Positions 36,578-44,811 of a DNA stretch of 64,000 nt are shown piece by piece. Each line of letters starts with the position of its first letter. The stretch's first letter is position 1. Source of the stretch: Dokdonella_A sp963775445 (GTDB taxonomy: Bacteria > Pseudomonadota > Gammaproteobacteria > Xanthomonadales > Rhodanobacteraceae). Made by a program: the position numbers and the translations under genes. The notes under the pieces are model-generated. The model was not told the DNA's origin, made no database searches, and saw nothing but the letters and a program-made list of their open reading frames with translations. The DNA lies in the NCBI GenBank assembly GCA_963775445.1, contig CAVZIT010000004.1, positions 248,001 through 312,000 on the forward strand, given 5' to 3'.

Positions 36578-37447
36578 TCAAAGCACATAGACGAACAGGA
36601 ACAACCCGAGCCACACCACGTCGACGAAGTGCCAGTACCACGAGACCGCCTCGAAGGCGAAATGGTGATCACGCGTGAAATGGCCCTTGGCGCAGCGAAA
36701 CCACATTACGGTCAGCATGATGGCGCCCACGGTCACGTGCAGGCCGTGGAAACCGGTGAGCATGAAAAAAGTGGAACCGTAGACGCCGCTGCGCAGGGTC
36801 AGGTTCAAATGCGTATAGGCCTCGAGGTATTCGTGTGCCTGGAAGGTCAGGAACGTTGCGCCGAGAATCACCGTGGCGGCCAGCCAGATCAGCAGTTGCT
36901 TGCGATTGCCCCGGCGCAGTGCGTGATGCGCGATCGTGATCGTGACGCCCGACGACAGCAGGATCAACGTGTTGAGCAGCGGAATGCCCCATGGCGGCAT
37001 GGTTGAAAACACGCCGCCGACATGTCCGGGGCCATTGGTCGGCCACGCTGCGGAAAAATGCGGCCAAAGATAAAAATTGGTCAACGCGCCATCGCCGGCG
37101 CCCCCGAGCCATGGCACCGACAGCGCCCGCGCATAGAACAGCGCACCGAAGAACGCCGCAAAGAACATCACCTCGGAGAAGATGAACCACATCATCCCCA
37201 TCCGGAACGAGGTATCCACCTGCTTGTTGTAGGTGCCGGAAATCGATTCGCGGATCACGGTGCCGAACCAGCCGAACAGCATCACGAGAAGCAGCGCGAA
37301 CCCGATCGCCATGATCGGTTTGCCGAAAGAACCGAAATCGTTGAGCCAGAGGGCGGCGCCACCGAGCGTTCCGATCAGTCCGAACGAGCCGATGATCGGC
37401 CAGTGACTGCCGTGCGGAACGTAATAAGCATCGTGCGTTTGCGCCAT
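36578..37447 (-). CDS. ctaE: Cytochrome c oxidase subunit III
   Basis: 289 residues, seven membrane segments, inner membrane. MAQTHDAYYVPHGSHWPIIGS at the N-terminus, MMWFIFSEVMFFAAFFGALFY, and TGFHGLHVTVGAIML with WYWHFVDVVWLGLF near the end are the family signatures. It stabilises the core of the aa3-type oxidase. It directly follows a 45-residue gene and coxA with no cox11 between them. Confidence 0.96.
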   Translation of the reverse strand: MAQTHDAYYVPHGSHWPIIGSFGLIGTLGGAALWLNDFGSFGKPIMAIGFALLLVMLFGWFGTVIRESISGTYNKQVDTSFRMGMMWFIFSEVMFFAAFFGALFYARALSVPWLGGAGDGALTNFYLWPHFSAAWPTNGPGHVGGVFSTMPPWGIPLLNTLILLSSGVTITIAHHALRRGNRKQLLIWLAATVILGATFLTFQAHEYLEAYTHLNLTLRSGVYGSTFFMLTGFHGLHVTVGAIMLTVMWFRCAKGHFTRDHHFAFEAVSWYWHFVDVVWLGLFLFVYVL

Positions 37448-37507
37448 GATTCCCGACCCCGGCGTTCAAGCCTTCATTGTTCGAAAAATACAGCAGCCCG
37501 ACTTGCG

Positions 37508-37645
37508 TCAGGTTCCTTTGTGCAGAACCACCTCGACGATCGACAGCACGAAAATCGCAATGGCGATTGCACCGACGATTGCCGCGGTGCGCCGCGCCGC
37601 GGCCCGCCGCGCCTGCATTTTCACCGTACTGTCGTCTCGTCTCAT
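37508..37645 (-). CDS. 45-residue single-span protein between coxA and coxC
   Basis: A small gene: MRRDDSTVKMQARRAAARRT (basic N-terminus), then a hydrophobic span AAIVGAIAIAIFVLSIVEVV and a short tail ending HKGT. Similar ~45-residue proteins lie at this point in other gammaproteobacterial oxidase operons, usually just ahead of cox11, and are regarded as small assembly or accessory proteins. Coordinates rest on the ATG at 37645 and TGA at 37508-37510; the next gene (coxC) begins ~60 bp downstream. No Shine-Dalgarno as strong as coxA's is evident (GGAGTT lies close upstream). Confidence 0.75.
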   Translation of the reverse strand: MRRDDSTVKMQARRAAARRTAAIVGAIAIAIFVLSIVEVVLHKGT

Positions 37646-37757
37646 AACTCCAACGGTGCGGACATGGATGGCCGCTATCTGACTCTCGCGTTCAAAAATG
37701 AACGCACAAGCAAACTGGCCGCTTCTTGATCTCCGCGATCAAGGAAAATCGCAAGAA

Positions 37758-39374
37758 CTAATGCGTAACGTCTCCGTGCGCCAGTCGCGTCGCATCGATT
37801 ACGGGTGCCTCGGTGAAGCTGTGATAAGGCGGAGGCGAGGGCAGCGTCCACTCGAGTCCGTGTGCGCCCTCCCAGACTTGGGACGTCGCCCGTACCTTGG
37901 AGCGGAACACGCAGTGGAAGATGACGCCGACGAAGATCAGCTGTGTCGCGCCGAACCAAAATCCGCCGATCGAGGAGATCATGTTGAGCGGTGCGAACGC
38001 GACGTTGTAATCGGGTATGCGTCGCGGCATGCCCGCAAGGCCGAGGAAATGCTGCGGGAAGAACAAGACGTTGACCGAGATGACGCTCGACCAGAAATGG
38101 ATCTTGCCCCAGCGTTCGCTGTACATGTTGCCCGACCACTTCGGCAGCCAGTAATACACCGCGCCCATGATCGAGAAAGCGGCGCCGGTCACCAGCACGT
38201 AATGGAAGTGGGCGACCACGAAATAGGTATCCTGATACTGGAAATCCGCCGGAACCAGCGCAAGGCTGACGCCCGAAAATCCGCCGATGGTGAACAGGAT
38301 CACGAACGCGATCGCGAACAGCATCGGTGTCTCGAACGTGAGCGAGCCGCGCCACATCGTCGTGACCCAGTTGAACACCTTCACGCCGGTCGGGATTGCG
38401 ATGAGCATGGTCGAGTACATGAAAAACAGCTCGGCGCCGAGCGGAATCCCGGTCGTGAACATGTGGTGCGCCCAGACGATGAACGACAGGAACGCGATCG
38501 ACGCAGTTGCGTACACCATGGCCTGGTAGCCGAACAGCGGTTTGCGGGAAAACGTCGGGATGATCTCGCTGACGATGCCGAACGCCGGCAGGATCATGAT
38601 GTAGACCTCCGGATGCCCGAAGAACCAGAACACGTGCTGGTACAGCACCGGATCGCCGCCACCTGCCGCATTGAAGAAACTGGTGCCGAAATACTTGTCG
38701 GTCAACAGCATGGTCACGGCGCCCGCGAGCACCGGCATCACCGCAATCAGCAGGAATGCGGTGATGAGCCAGGTCCAGACGAACAGCGGCATGCGCAACA
38801 GATCCATGCCCGGTGCGCGCATGTTCAGGATCGTCGCGATGATATTGATCGCACCCATGATCGACGAGATGCCCATCAGGTGAATCGCGAACACCATGAA
38901 GGCAACCTGCATGCCGCCTTCGAGCGACAGCGGGGGATACATGGTCCAGCCACCCTGCGGGCCGCCGCCCGGCATGAACATCTCGGAGAGCAGCAGGAAG
39001 AAGGCGAACGGCAGCAGCCAGAACGACCAGTTGTTCATGCGCGGCAGCGCCATGTCCGGCGCGCCGACCATCATCGGGATCAACCAGTTTGCCAGACCCA
39101 CGAACGCCGGCATGATCGCGCCGAAGATCATGACCAGCGCATGCATGGTGGTCATTTCGTTGAAGAACTCGGGCTGCACCAGTTGCATGCCGGGCTCGAA
39201 CAACTCGGCACGGATGACCATCGCGAACGAGCCGCCAACAAAGAACATCGTCAGCGAAAACAGCAGATACAGCGTGCCGATGTCCTTGTGGTTGGTCGTG
39301 AACAGCCACCGATGCAGGAAGCCATGCGGCTTGTCATCGTGGTGGATTGCGTCGTGCGTGGCTGCGTGGGCCAT
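37758..39374 (-). CDS. ctaD: Cytochrome c oxidase subunit I
   Basis: Catalytic subunit of the aa3 oxidase with heme a, heme a3 and CuB. 538 residues, twelve membrane segments. Visible are HVFWFFGHPEVYIMILP (CuB histidine and the His-Tyr crosslink), WAHHMFTTG (CuB histidines) and YFVVAHFHYVL (heme a and a3 ligands). The ATG at 39374 (MAHAATHDAIHH) has GCAGAGG upstream and is preferred to a TTG at 39395. It starts 38 bp after coxB. Confidence 0.97.
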   Translation of the reverse strand: MAHAATHDAIHHDDKPHGFLHRWLFTTNHKDIGTLYLLFSLTMFFVGGSFAMVIRAELFEPGMQLVQPEFFNEMTTMHALVMIFGAIMPAFVGLANWLIPMMVGAPDMALPRMNNWSFWLLPFAFFLLLSEMFMPGGGPQGGWTMYPPLSLEGGMQVAFMVFAIHLMGISSIMGAINIIATILNMRAPGMDLLRMPLFVWTWLITAFLLIAVMPVLAGAVTMLLTDKYFGTSFFNAAGGGDPVLYQHVFWFFGHPEVYIMILPAFGIVSEIIPTFSRKPLFGYQAMVYATASIAFLSFIVWAHHMFTTGIPLGAELFFMYSTMLIAIPTGVKVFNWVTTMWRGSLTFETPMLFAIAFVILFTIGGFSGVSLALVPADFQYQDTYFVVAHFHYVLVTGAAFSIMGAVYYWLPKWSGNMYSERWGKIHFWSSVISVNVLFFPQHFLGLAGMPRRIPDYNVAFAPLNMISSIGGFWFGATQLIFVGVIFHCVFRSKVRATSQVWEGAHGLEWTLPSPPPYHSFTEAPVIDATRLAHGDVTH

Positions 39375-39411
39375 GGTTTGAACCTCTGCCTTCAATCCTG
39401 CTGTGATGCGA

Positions 39412-40383
39412 TCAACTCTGGGCCGGCGCGGCGGCGGATGGCGCCGGTGGCGCAGGCGGCTTTGTTGCGGGCGGCTTTGTTGAGGGTGCTGCAGTTGCCG
39501 CCGGTGCGGGAGCCGGTTTCGCGGCAGCGGGTTCAGCCGCTTCCACGGTGGCTTCCTGCTGCGCCAGCCACTGCTCGAAGTCGGCCTTGGATACCGCCCT
39601 CACGACGATCGGCATGAAGCCATGGCCGCGACCGCACAACTCTGCGCACTGGCCACGATAGGTGCCGGGTTTGTCGATCAGCGACCACTGATCGTTGATG
39701 ACGCCGGGCACCGCGTCCTGTTTCCAGCCGAGCGCCGGCAACCACCACGCATGAATGACGTCCGCGGCGGTCACCAGGAAGCGGATCTTGACGCCGACCG
39801 GCAGTACCAGCGGCTTGTCGACATTGAGCAGATAGCTTTCGTAATCGCCATCCTTGACGCTGGCCGGATCCAGGCCTGATCCAAGTTGACGCACCCGGTT
39901 CGAATCGGCATCGAGGCTCGATATGAAATCGACCTTGTAGGGTTTGCCGAAGTAATCGAGGATCTGATAACGCCATTTCCACTGGTAACCGGTGATCTGC
40001 ACGGTCATGTTGGAATGTTCCACATCGGCCATGCTGACCAGCAGTTTGGTGGCAGGCCACGCGAGCACGACCAGGATGATCACCGGCACGATCGTCCACA
40101 TGATCTCAAGCCGGGTCGAATGGCTCCACTGTGCCGCCACTGCGCCCTGGGACTTGCGAAAGCGGAACATCGCGATGAACATCGCCCCGAACACGATGAT
40201 GCCGATCACGACGCACAGGTAGAAACCGAGCATGTGCAGGTGATAGATGCGATGCGAGATCTGCGTTACACCGGGCGTCAGGTTGATCTGCCACCGCTCT
40301 GGATTGGCGCTCGCGGCGACGCTCCAGAGGCCGGTCAAGGCCGCTCCCAGACAGGTGGAAAGCGCAATCGCAGCTGATTTCAT
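39412..40383 (-). CDS. ctaC: Cytochrome c oxidase subunit II with an Ala/Pro-rich tail
   Basis: 323 residues. Signal peptide (~1-26), two membrane segments (~48-70 and ~90-112) and a periplasmic cupredoxin domain with the CuA site: HAWWLPALGWKQD (histidine) and GQCAELCGRGHGFM (two cysteines, histidine and methionine). No cytochrome c domain is fused. After the cupredoxin fold there is a ~50-residue low-complexity tail of Ala, Pro, Lys and Thr. Chosen start: the ATG at 40383, followed by a clear signal peptide; the open frame reaches 41880 but has no meaning there. First gene of the oxidase operon. Confidence 0.96.
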   Translation of the reverse strand: MKSAAIALSTCLGAALTGLWSVAASANPERWQINLTPGVTQISHRIYHLHMLGFYLCVVIGIIVFGAMFIAMFRFRKSQGAVAAQWSHSTRLEIMWTIVPVIILVVLAWPATKLLVSMADVEHSNMTVQITGYQWKWRYQILDYFGKPYKVDFISSLDADSNRVRQLGSGLDPASVKDGDYESYLLNVDKPLVLPVGVKIRFLVTAADVIHAWWLPALGWKQDAVPGVINDQWSLIDKPGTYRGQCAELCGRGHGFMPIVVRAVSKADFEQWLAQQEATVEAAEPAAAKPAPAPAATAAPSTKPPATKPPAPPAPSAAAPAQS

Positions 40384-40802
40384 TCTCGTCACCTTAGTGC
40401 TGCCAATTCGTCCTGCAATGATGAGTCGCCGGCTCATCGACTTCAGCCCGATCCGACCGATACCCCGTTGCGCTAACCGGCAGCGCCGGGATCGGCGCAG
40501 GACAGCTGCGGGTATCGTGAGAAGCATGCCGCCCGGGTCGGGGGCCCCAGTATACGGACAGGCAGCGAGGAACCCCGGAATGATAGTTGAGCGACGCCAA
40601 TGCGGGCAAGGACGGGCGCCGTTGGGCCGCGCGATCGGCCCGCGACGTGACTGGCCACCATCCCAGGGCCGATGCAGTGACACGGCGGCGGCGCCATCAA
40701 GTGAATCGGCCTGCAACTTGAAGCACGTTCCCTGATCGACGGCTACGGGCAGCTTCGGTGCCTGGCTGCGGATCGGTGTCGACCCGTGAGCAATTCGCCT
40801 TT
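40384..40802. other. ~420-bp gap upstream of coxB
   Basis: No gene, repeat or RNA could be recognised. The part next to coxB should contain the promoter of the oxidase operon, but no convincing -35/-10 pair stands out. Confidence 0.4.
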
Positions 40803-41096
40803 TTAGCGAATCGGTGTTGCCCGTACGTTGGATCGGCGACGCTCTGTCCCCGCGAAGAGCATGCCCGAAATTGCCATGGCTCGGATCGATCGCCGTTCGA
40901 TTCCATCCCAGGCTGACGGGTCGAGGGGCGGCGATCGCCGCGTCGATGGCCCGCGGTGCAGTCGACGCCGCGCCAGTTCCTGCATCAGCGCGTCGCGCTC
41001 GCTCGAGGCATAGCCCTCGCCACTCACTGTTTCCCAGTAGCGAAGACGAAGTTCCTCGTCGCTCAGGTGGTACAACGGCATCTGCAGGATCGGCAT
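40803..41096 (-). CDS. Small hypothetical protein
   Basis: 97 residues, hydrophilic. The N-terminal half reads like a helical folded segment (MPLYHLSDEELRLRYWETVS, SERDALMQELARRRL). The second half is arginine-rich with SAWDGIERR. No signal peptide or membrane segment. Coding sense in the first half is good, and no better frame competes on either strand. It is divergent from putA. Function unknown; it may be a lineage-specific gene or over-long at its C-terminus. Confidence 0.5.
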   Translation of the reverse strand: MPILQMPLYHLSDEELRLRYWETVSGEGYASSERDALMQELARRRLHRGPSTRRSPPLDPSAWDGIERRSIRAMAISGMLFAGTERRRSNVRATPIR

Positions 41097-41334
41097 GCGG
41101 CGTCTCGGTTTCTGTGCTCGTCGCTCGCACTCTCAACAGATAAACGGAAGACTGTACCCGAAGAGGCCACGGGCGCTTGGCGCATCGTCCGGTCATCCTT
41201 ACACTATCGCGTTGTCGGAAGCTGTATTCAGCAGCCCGCCAGGCGCTGCCTTCGGGCAGCGCACGCCAGACACGTGTCCGATTGCCCGACGTGGCAGGTT
41301 CAACCCGTTCATTACCCAGCGAGACCATGGCACC

Positions 41335-44300
41335 GTGAGCGAAATCCTGGCGTCGGAGCTTCCGGCAGATGTGGATCCGGCGCGCGCGCGAATCACGCAG
41401 GCCTGGTCGCGCGATGAAATTGCCGCGGTCCACGAGGCCCTGAAAGAGGCCGAATTCGCGCCGGCCGAACGCGAACTGGTGCTCGCGCGAGCGGCCGAAC
41501 TGGTGGCCCGCGTGCGCGCAAAGACCGACGAGTTGAGTGCGGTCGATGCGTTCATGCGTCAGTACGATCTGTCCAGCGAGGAAGGCGTCCTGCTCATGTG
41601 CGTCGCCGAGGCGTTGCTGCGCATTCCGGACAGGGCGACGGCGGACAAGCTGATCCGCGACAAGCTCGGTGAGGCCGACTGGAAAAAGCATCTCGGCCGC
41701 AGCGGGTCGGTGTTCGTCAATGCATCGACCTGGGGACTCATGCTGACCGGCCGCATGGTGAACCTGAGCGAGAACACGCGGCGCGATTTCGGCGGTGCGC
41801 TGAGGCGCCTGATCGGTCGCAGTGGCGAGCCCGTGATCCGCCTCGCGGTGCGCCGCGCCATGCGCATCATGGGTCATCAATTCGTCATGGGCCGGACAAT
41901 CGCCGAGGCGCTCGATCGCTCAGGCCAGAGCGAAAATCGCGTCTATCGTTATTCCTATGACATGCTCGGCGAAGCCGCGCTGACCGAGCACGATGCAGAG
42001 CGTTACCAGCAGGCCTATCGCGATGCGATCGCCGCGCTCGGCCGGCACGGGCCGCACACCGATGTGCTCGCCGCGCCTTCGATCTCGGTGAAACTTTCGG
42101 CGCTGCATCCGCGTTATGACGTAGGCCAGCGGCGGCGCGTGCACACCGAACTCGGGGCGCGGGTGCTCGAACTCGCGCAGCTCGCGATGTCCAAGGGCGT
42201 CGCCTTGACGGTCGATGCCGAGGAGGCCGATCGACTGGAACTTTCGCTCGACATCATCGGTGCGGTGTTCGCCGATTCGTCGCTCGAAGGCTGGAACGGC
42301 TTCGGTCTCGCGGTACAGGCATACCAGAAGCGCGCGCCGTTCGTGATCGACTGGCTTGCCGACATCGCGCGCGCCAATCGGCGGCGCTGGTGCGTGCGGC
42401 TGGTCAAGGGCGCCTACTGGGATGCCGAAATCAAGCGCGCACAGGAAGGCGGCTTTGCGGGCTATCCGGTGTTCACGCGCAAGCCGAACACCGATGTGTC
42501 GTATCTTGCGTGCGCGCGACGCCTGTTCGCGGTCGGCAGCGATCTGATCTACCCTCAATTCGCGACCCACAACGCGCATACGATCGCGGCCATCGCGCAA
42601 ATGGCGCAGCAAGCGGGCGCCGCCACGCCCTCGCCTTTCGAATTCCAACGCCTCCACGGCATGGGCGTCGATCTATACGATGAGGTAATCGGCCCGGACC
42701 ACATGAACGTGCCGTGCCGCGTCTATGCACCGGTCGGCAGCCACGAGGAGCTGCTGCCATACCTCGTGCGCCGATTGCTCGAAAATGGCGCGAACTCCTC
42801 GTTCGTCAACCGCATCGTCGACGCCGCGGTGCCGGTGCAGGACCTGATCGCCGATCCGTGCGATGTGGTGCGTGCGTTCGTTTCGATTCCGCACCCGCGC
42901 ATTCCATTGCCGGTCGACATCTACCAACCATTGCGGAAGAACTCCATGGGTGTGAACCTCGCCGACGACAACCAATTGAAGGCGCTCGCGCAAGCCGTCA
43001 ACGTCCAACGCGCGCCTTGGCAGGCACGTCCGCTGGTACCAGGGGCGAAGCTGGCCGGCGACGCCATTGAGGTCACGGACCCGGCCGATCGTCGGCGTGT
43101 CATCGGCTCGCGCCACATGGCTGACAAGGCGACTCTCGAGCAAGCGCTTGCCAATGCCGTGGCGGCACAGCCCGACTGGGACCGCACCCCCGTCGAGGTG
43201 CGTGCAACCATGCTCGAACGCGCCGCGGATCTGCTCGAGGCCGAACGCGGCGAGTTCATCGCCCTGGCCGTGCGCGAAGCCGGCAAGACGATTGCCCCAG
43301 CCGTCGCCGAAGTGCGTGAAGCGGCAGACATGTGCCGCTACTACGCAATGATGGCGCGTCGGCTGATCGGCCAGCCCGAACTGCTGCCCGGGCCGACCGG
43401 CGAGACCAACCAGCTGTTCCTCAACGGGCGCGGCGTATTCGTGTGCATCAGCCCATGGAATTTTCCGCTCGCGATCTTCATGGGCCAGGTCGCCGCCGCG
43501 CTCGTCACCGGAAACGCCGTCATCGCCAAGCCGGCCGAGCAGACCACGCTGATCGGCTGCGCCGCCGTGCGGCTGTTGCATCGCGCGGGCATTCCGGAAT
43601 CGGTCGCGCAATTCCTGCCCGGCAAGGGATCGGTCATCGGCCAGGCGTTGACCGAGGATGCGCGCGTCGCCGGTCTCGTGTTCACCGGCTCGACCGAGAC
43701 GGCGTGGCACATCAACCGCACGCTCGCCGCGCGCGATGCGCCGATCGCCGCGTTGATCGCCGAAACCGGCGGCCAGAATGCGCTGATCGCCGATTCCTCG
43801 GCTTTGCCGGAACAACTGGTCAAGGACGTCATGGCCTCGGCGTTCGATTCGGCCGGCCAGCGTTGCTCGGCCGCGCGCGTGCTGTACGTGCAGGATGTCA
43901 TTGCCGACAAGGTCATCCGCATGCTGTCCGGCGCGATGGACGAACTCGTGGTTGGCGATCCGGGGCGCCTTTCGACCGATGTCGGGCCAGTGATCGATCA
44001 GGCATCGTGCAAATCGCTGGCCGACCACGCCGCGCGCATGGATCGCGAAGCGAAAAGGATCAACGTGGTCAAGCTCGGCGAGGACACTGCGCACGGCACT
44101 TTCTTCGCGCCGAGCGCGTACGAGATTCCTTCGCTCGATCTGCTGACACAGGAAAACTTCGGCCCGATCCTGCACGTCGTGCGCTGGAAAGCCGGCGAAC
44201 TCGATCGCGTGATCGACCAGATCAGCGCGACCGGATATGGCCTCACGCTCGGCATCCACAGCCGCATCGACGATACCGTGGAATACATCCAGCAGCGCGC

Positions 44301-44502
44301 GCGCGTCGGCAACTGCTACGTCAATCGCAACCAGATCGGCGCAGTCGTCGGGGTGCAACCTTTCGGCGGCGAAGGCCTTTCAGGGACCGGCCCGAAAGCC
44401 GGCGGCCCGCATTACCTGTTGCGCTTCCTCAACGAGCGTACGCTTACGATCAATACAACTGCCGCGGGCGGAAATGCGTCGCTGCTGACTCTGGACGATT
44501 AG
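41335..44502 (+). CDS. putA: Bifunctional proline dehydrogenase / L-glutamate gamma-semialdehyde dehydrogenase
   Basis: Oxidises proline to glutamate in two steps. 1055 residues from GTG at 41335, the short PutA form without an N-terminal ribbon-helix-helix DNA-binding domain, so it should not act as its own repressor. The FAD-binding proline dehydrogenase barrel spans ~95-480 (SVKLSALHPRYD, VDAEEADRLELSLD, VRLVKGAYWDAEIKRAQ). The aldehyde dehydrogenase domain spans ~550-1040, with SPWNFPLAIF, the ETGGQNA loop and catalytic C844 in GQRCSAAR. The GTG is chosen because conserved PutA sequence begins there; a larger open frame upstream is shared with the opposite-strand gene. Monocistronic. Confidence 0.96.
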   Translation: MSEILASELPADVDPARARITQAWSRDEIAAVHEALKEAEFAPAERELVLARAAELVARVRAKTDELSAVDAFMRQYDLSSEEGVLLMCVAEALLRIPDRATADKLIRDKLGEADWKKHLGRSGSVFVNASTWGLMLTGRMVNLSENTRRDFGGALRRLIGRSGEPVIRLAVRRAMRIMGHQFVMGRTIAEALDRSGQSENRVYRYSYDMLGEAALTEHDAERYQQAYRDAIAALGRHGPHTDVLAAPSISVKLSALHPRYDVGQRRRVHTELGARVLELAQLAMSKGVALTVDAEEADRLELSLDIIGAVFADSSLEGWNGFGLAVQAYQKRAPFVIDWLADIARANRRRWCVRLVKGAYWDAEIKRAQEGGFAGYPVFTRKPNTDVSYLACARRLFAVGSDLIYPQFATHNAHTIAAIAQMAQQAGAATPSPFEFQRLHGMGVDLYDEVIGPDHMNVPCRVYAPVGSHEELLPYLVRRLLENGANSSFVNRIVDAAVPVQDLIADPCDVVRAFVSIPHPRIPLPVDIYQPLRKNSMGVNLADDNQLKALAQAVNVQRAPWQARPLVPGAKLAGDAIEVTDPADRRRVIGSRHMADKATLEQALANAVAAQPDWDRTPVEVRATMLERAADLLEAERGEFIALAVREAGKTIAPAVAEVREAADMCRYYAMMARRLIGQPELLPGPTGETNQLFLNGRGVFVCISPWNFPLAIFMGQVAAALVTGNAVIAKPAEQTTLIGCAAVRLLHRAGIPESVAQFLPGKGSVIGQALTEDARVAGLVFTGSTETAWHINRTLAARDAPIAALIAETGGQNALIADSSALPEQLVKDVMASAFDSAGQRCSAARVLYVQDVIADKVIRMLSGAMDELVVGDPGRLSTDVGPVIDQASCKSLADHAARMDREAKRINVVKLGEDTAHGTFFAPSAYEIPSLDLLTQENFGPILHVVRWKAGELDRVIDQISATGYGLTLGIHSRIDDTVEYIQQRARVGNCYVNRNQIGAVVGVQPFGGEGLSGTGPKAGGPHYLLRFLNERTLTINTTAAGGNASLLTLDD

Positions 44503-44645
44503 TGCTGCGCTGAGCGAGAAAAGCGGAGTCGGCCAGGCATTCGCACCGCCCCTCGGCCGACGATCCGAATCATGAGGCCCGCGTTATTCGTGCGTGACCA
44601 GCCGCAAGACGCGGCTCTGTTGAACGAGAGCCGCAGACAGCATAT

Positions 44646-44662
44646 CGCACCAATAAGGTGCA
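44646..44662 (+). promoter_or_regulatory. NtrC binding site 1 upstream of glnA
   Basis: CGCACC-N5-GGTGCA (44646-44662) matches the NtrC consensus TGCACC-N5-GGTGCA in 11 of 12 positions. It lies ~32 bp from the second site and about 110 bp upstream of the -24 element. This mirrors the paired enhancer of enteric glnA. Binding is inferred. Confidence 0.8.
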
Positions 44663-44677
44663 CATTTAAGAAACCAT

Positions 44678-44694
44678 TGCACGATTGCAGTGCA
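44678..44694 (+). promoter_or_regulatory. NtrC binding site 2 upstream of glnA
   Basis: TGCAC-N7-GTGCA (44678-44694), the same spacing as the NtrC consensus with both half-site cores perfect. It sits three helical turns (centre to centre 32 bp) from site 1, so two NtrC dimers could bind on the same face of the DNA, and ~78 bp upstream of the -24 element. Confidence 0.8.
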
Positions 44695-44755
44695 TGTCGT
44701 TACGTCTCTTCGGCGATAAGATCGAGTTTGCGGTGACTGGCCACCCTCAGCAACA

Positions 44756-44770
44756 TGGCACGCCGCTTGC
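44756..44770 (+). promoter_or_regulatory. Sigma-54 (-24/-12) promoter of glnA
   Basis: TGGCAC-GCCGC-TTGC (44756-44770) matches the sigma-54 consensus TGGCAC-N5-TTGC exactly, with GG and GC at the required spacing. It lies 41 bp upstream of the glnA ATG on the same strand and downstream of two NtrC sites. glnA transcription is thus expected to rise in nitrogen limitation through phosphorylated NtrC, encoded ~2.5 kb downstream. Confidence 0.9.
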
Positions 44771-44811
44771 CTTGTTCGTAAGCTCCCAACCCCACTCACC
44801 TCGAGGTGTCC

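Noticed and set aside
39898..39912. GGTTCGAATC-like string suggestive of a tRNA T-loop
   Set aside because: It lies within coxB and no acceptor or anticodon arms pair around it.
40384..41880. Extension of the coxB frame upstream to 41880
   Set aside because: The signal peptide at 40383 defines the start; upstream residues are an open frame without homology that overlaps putA.
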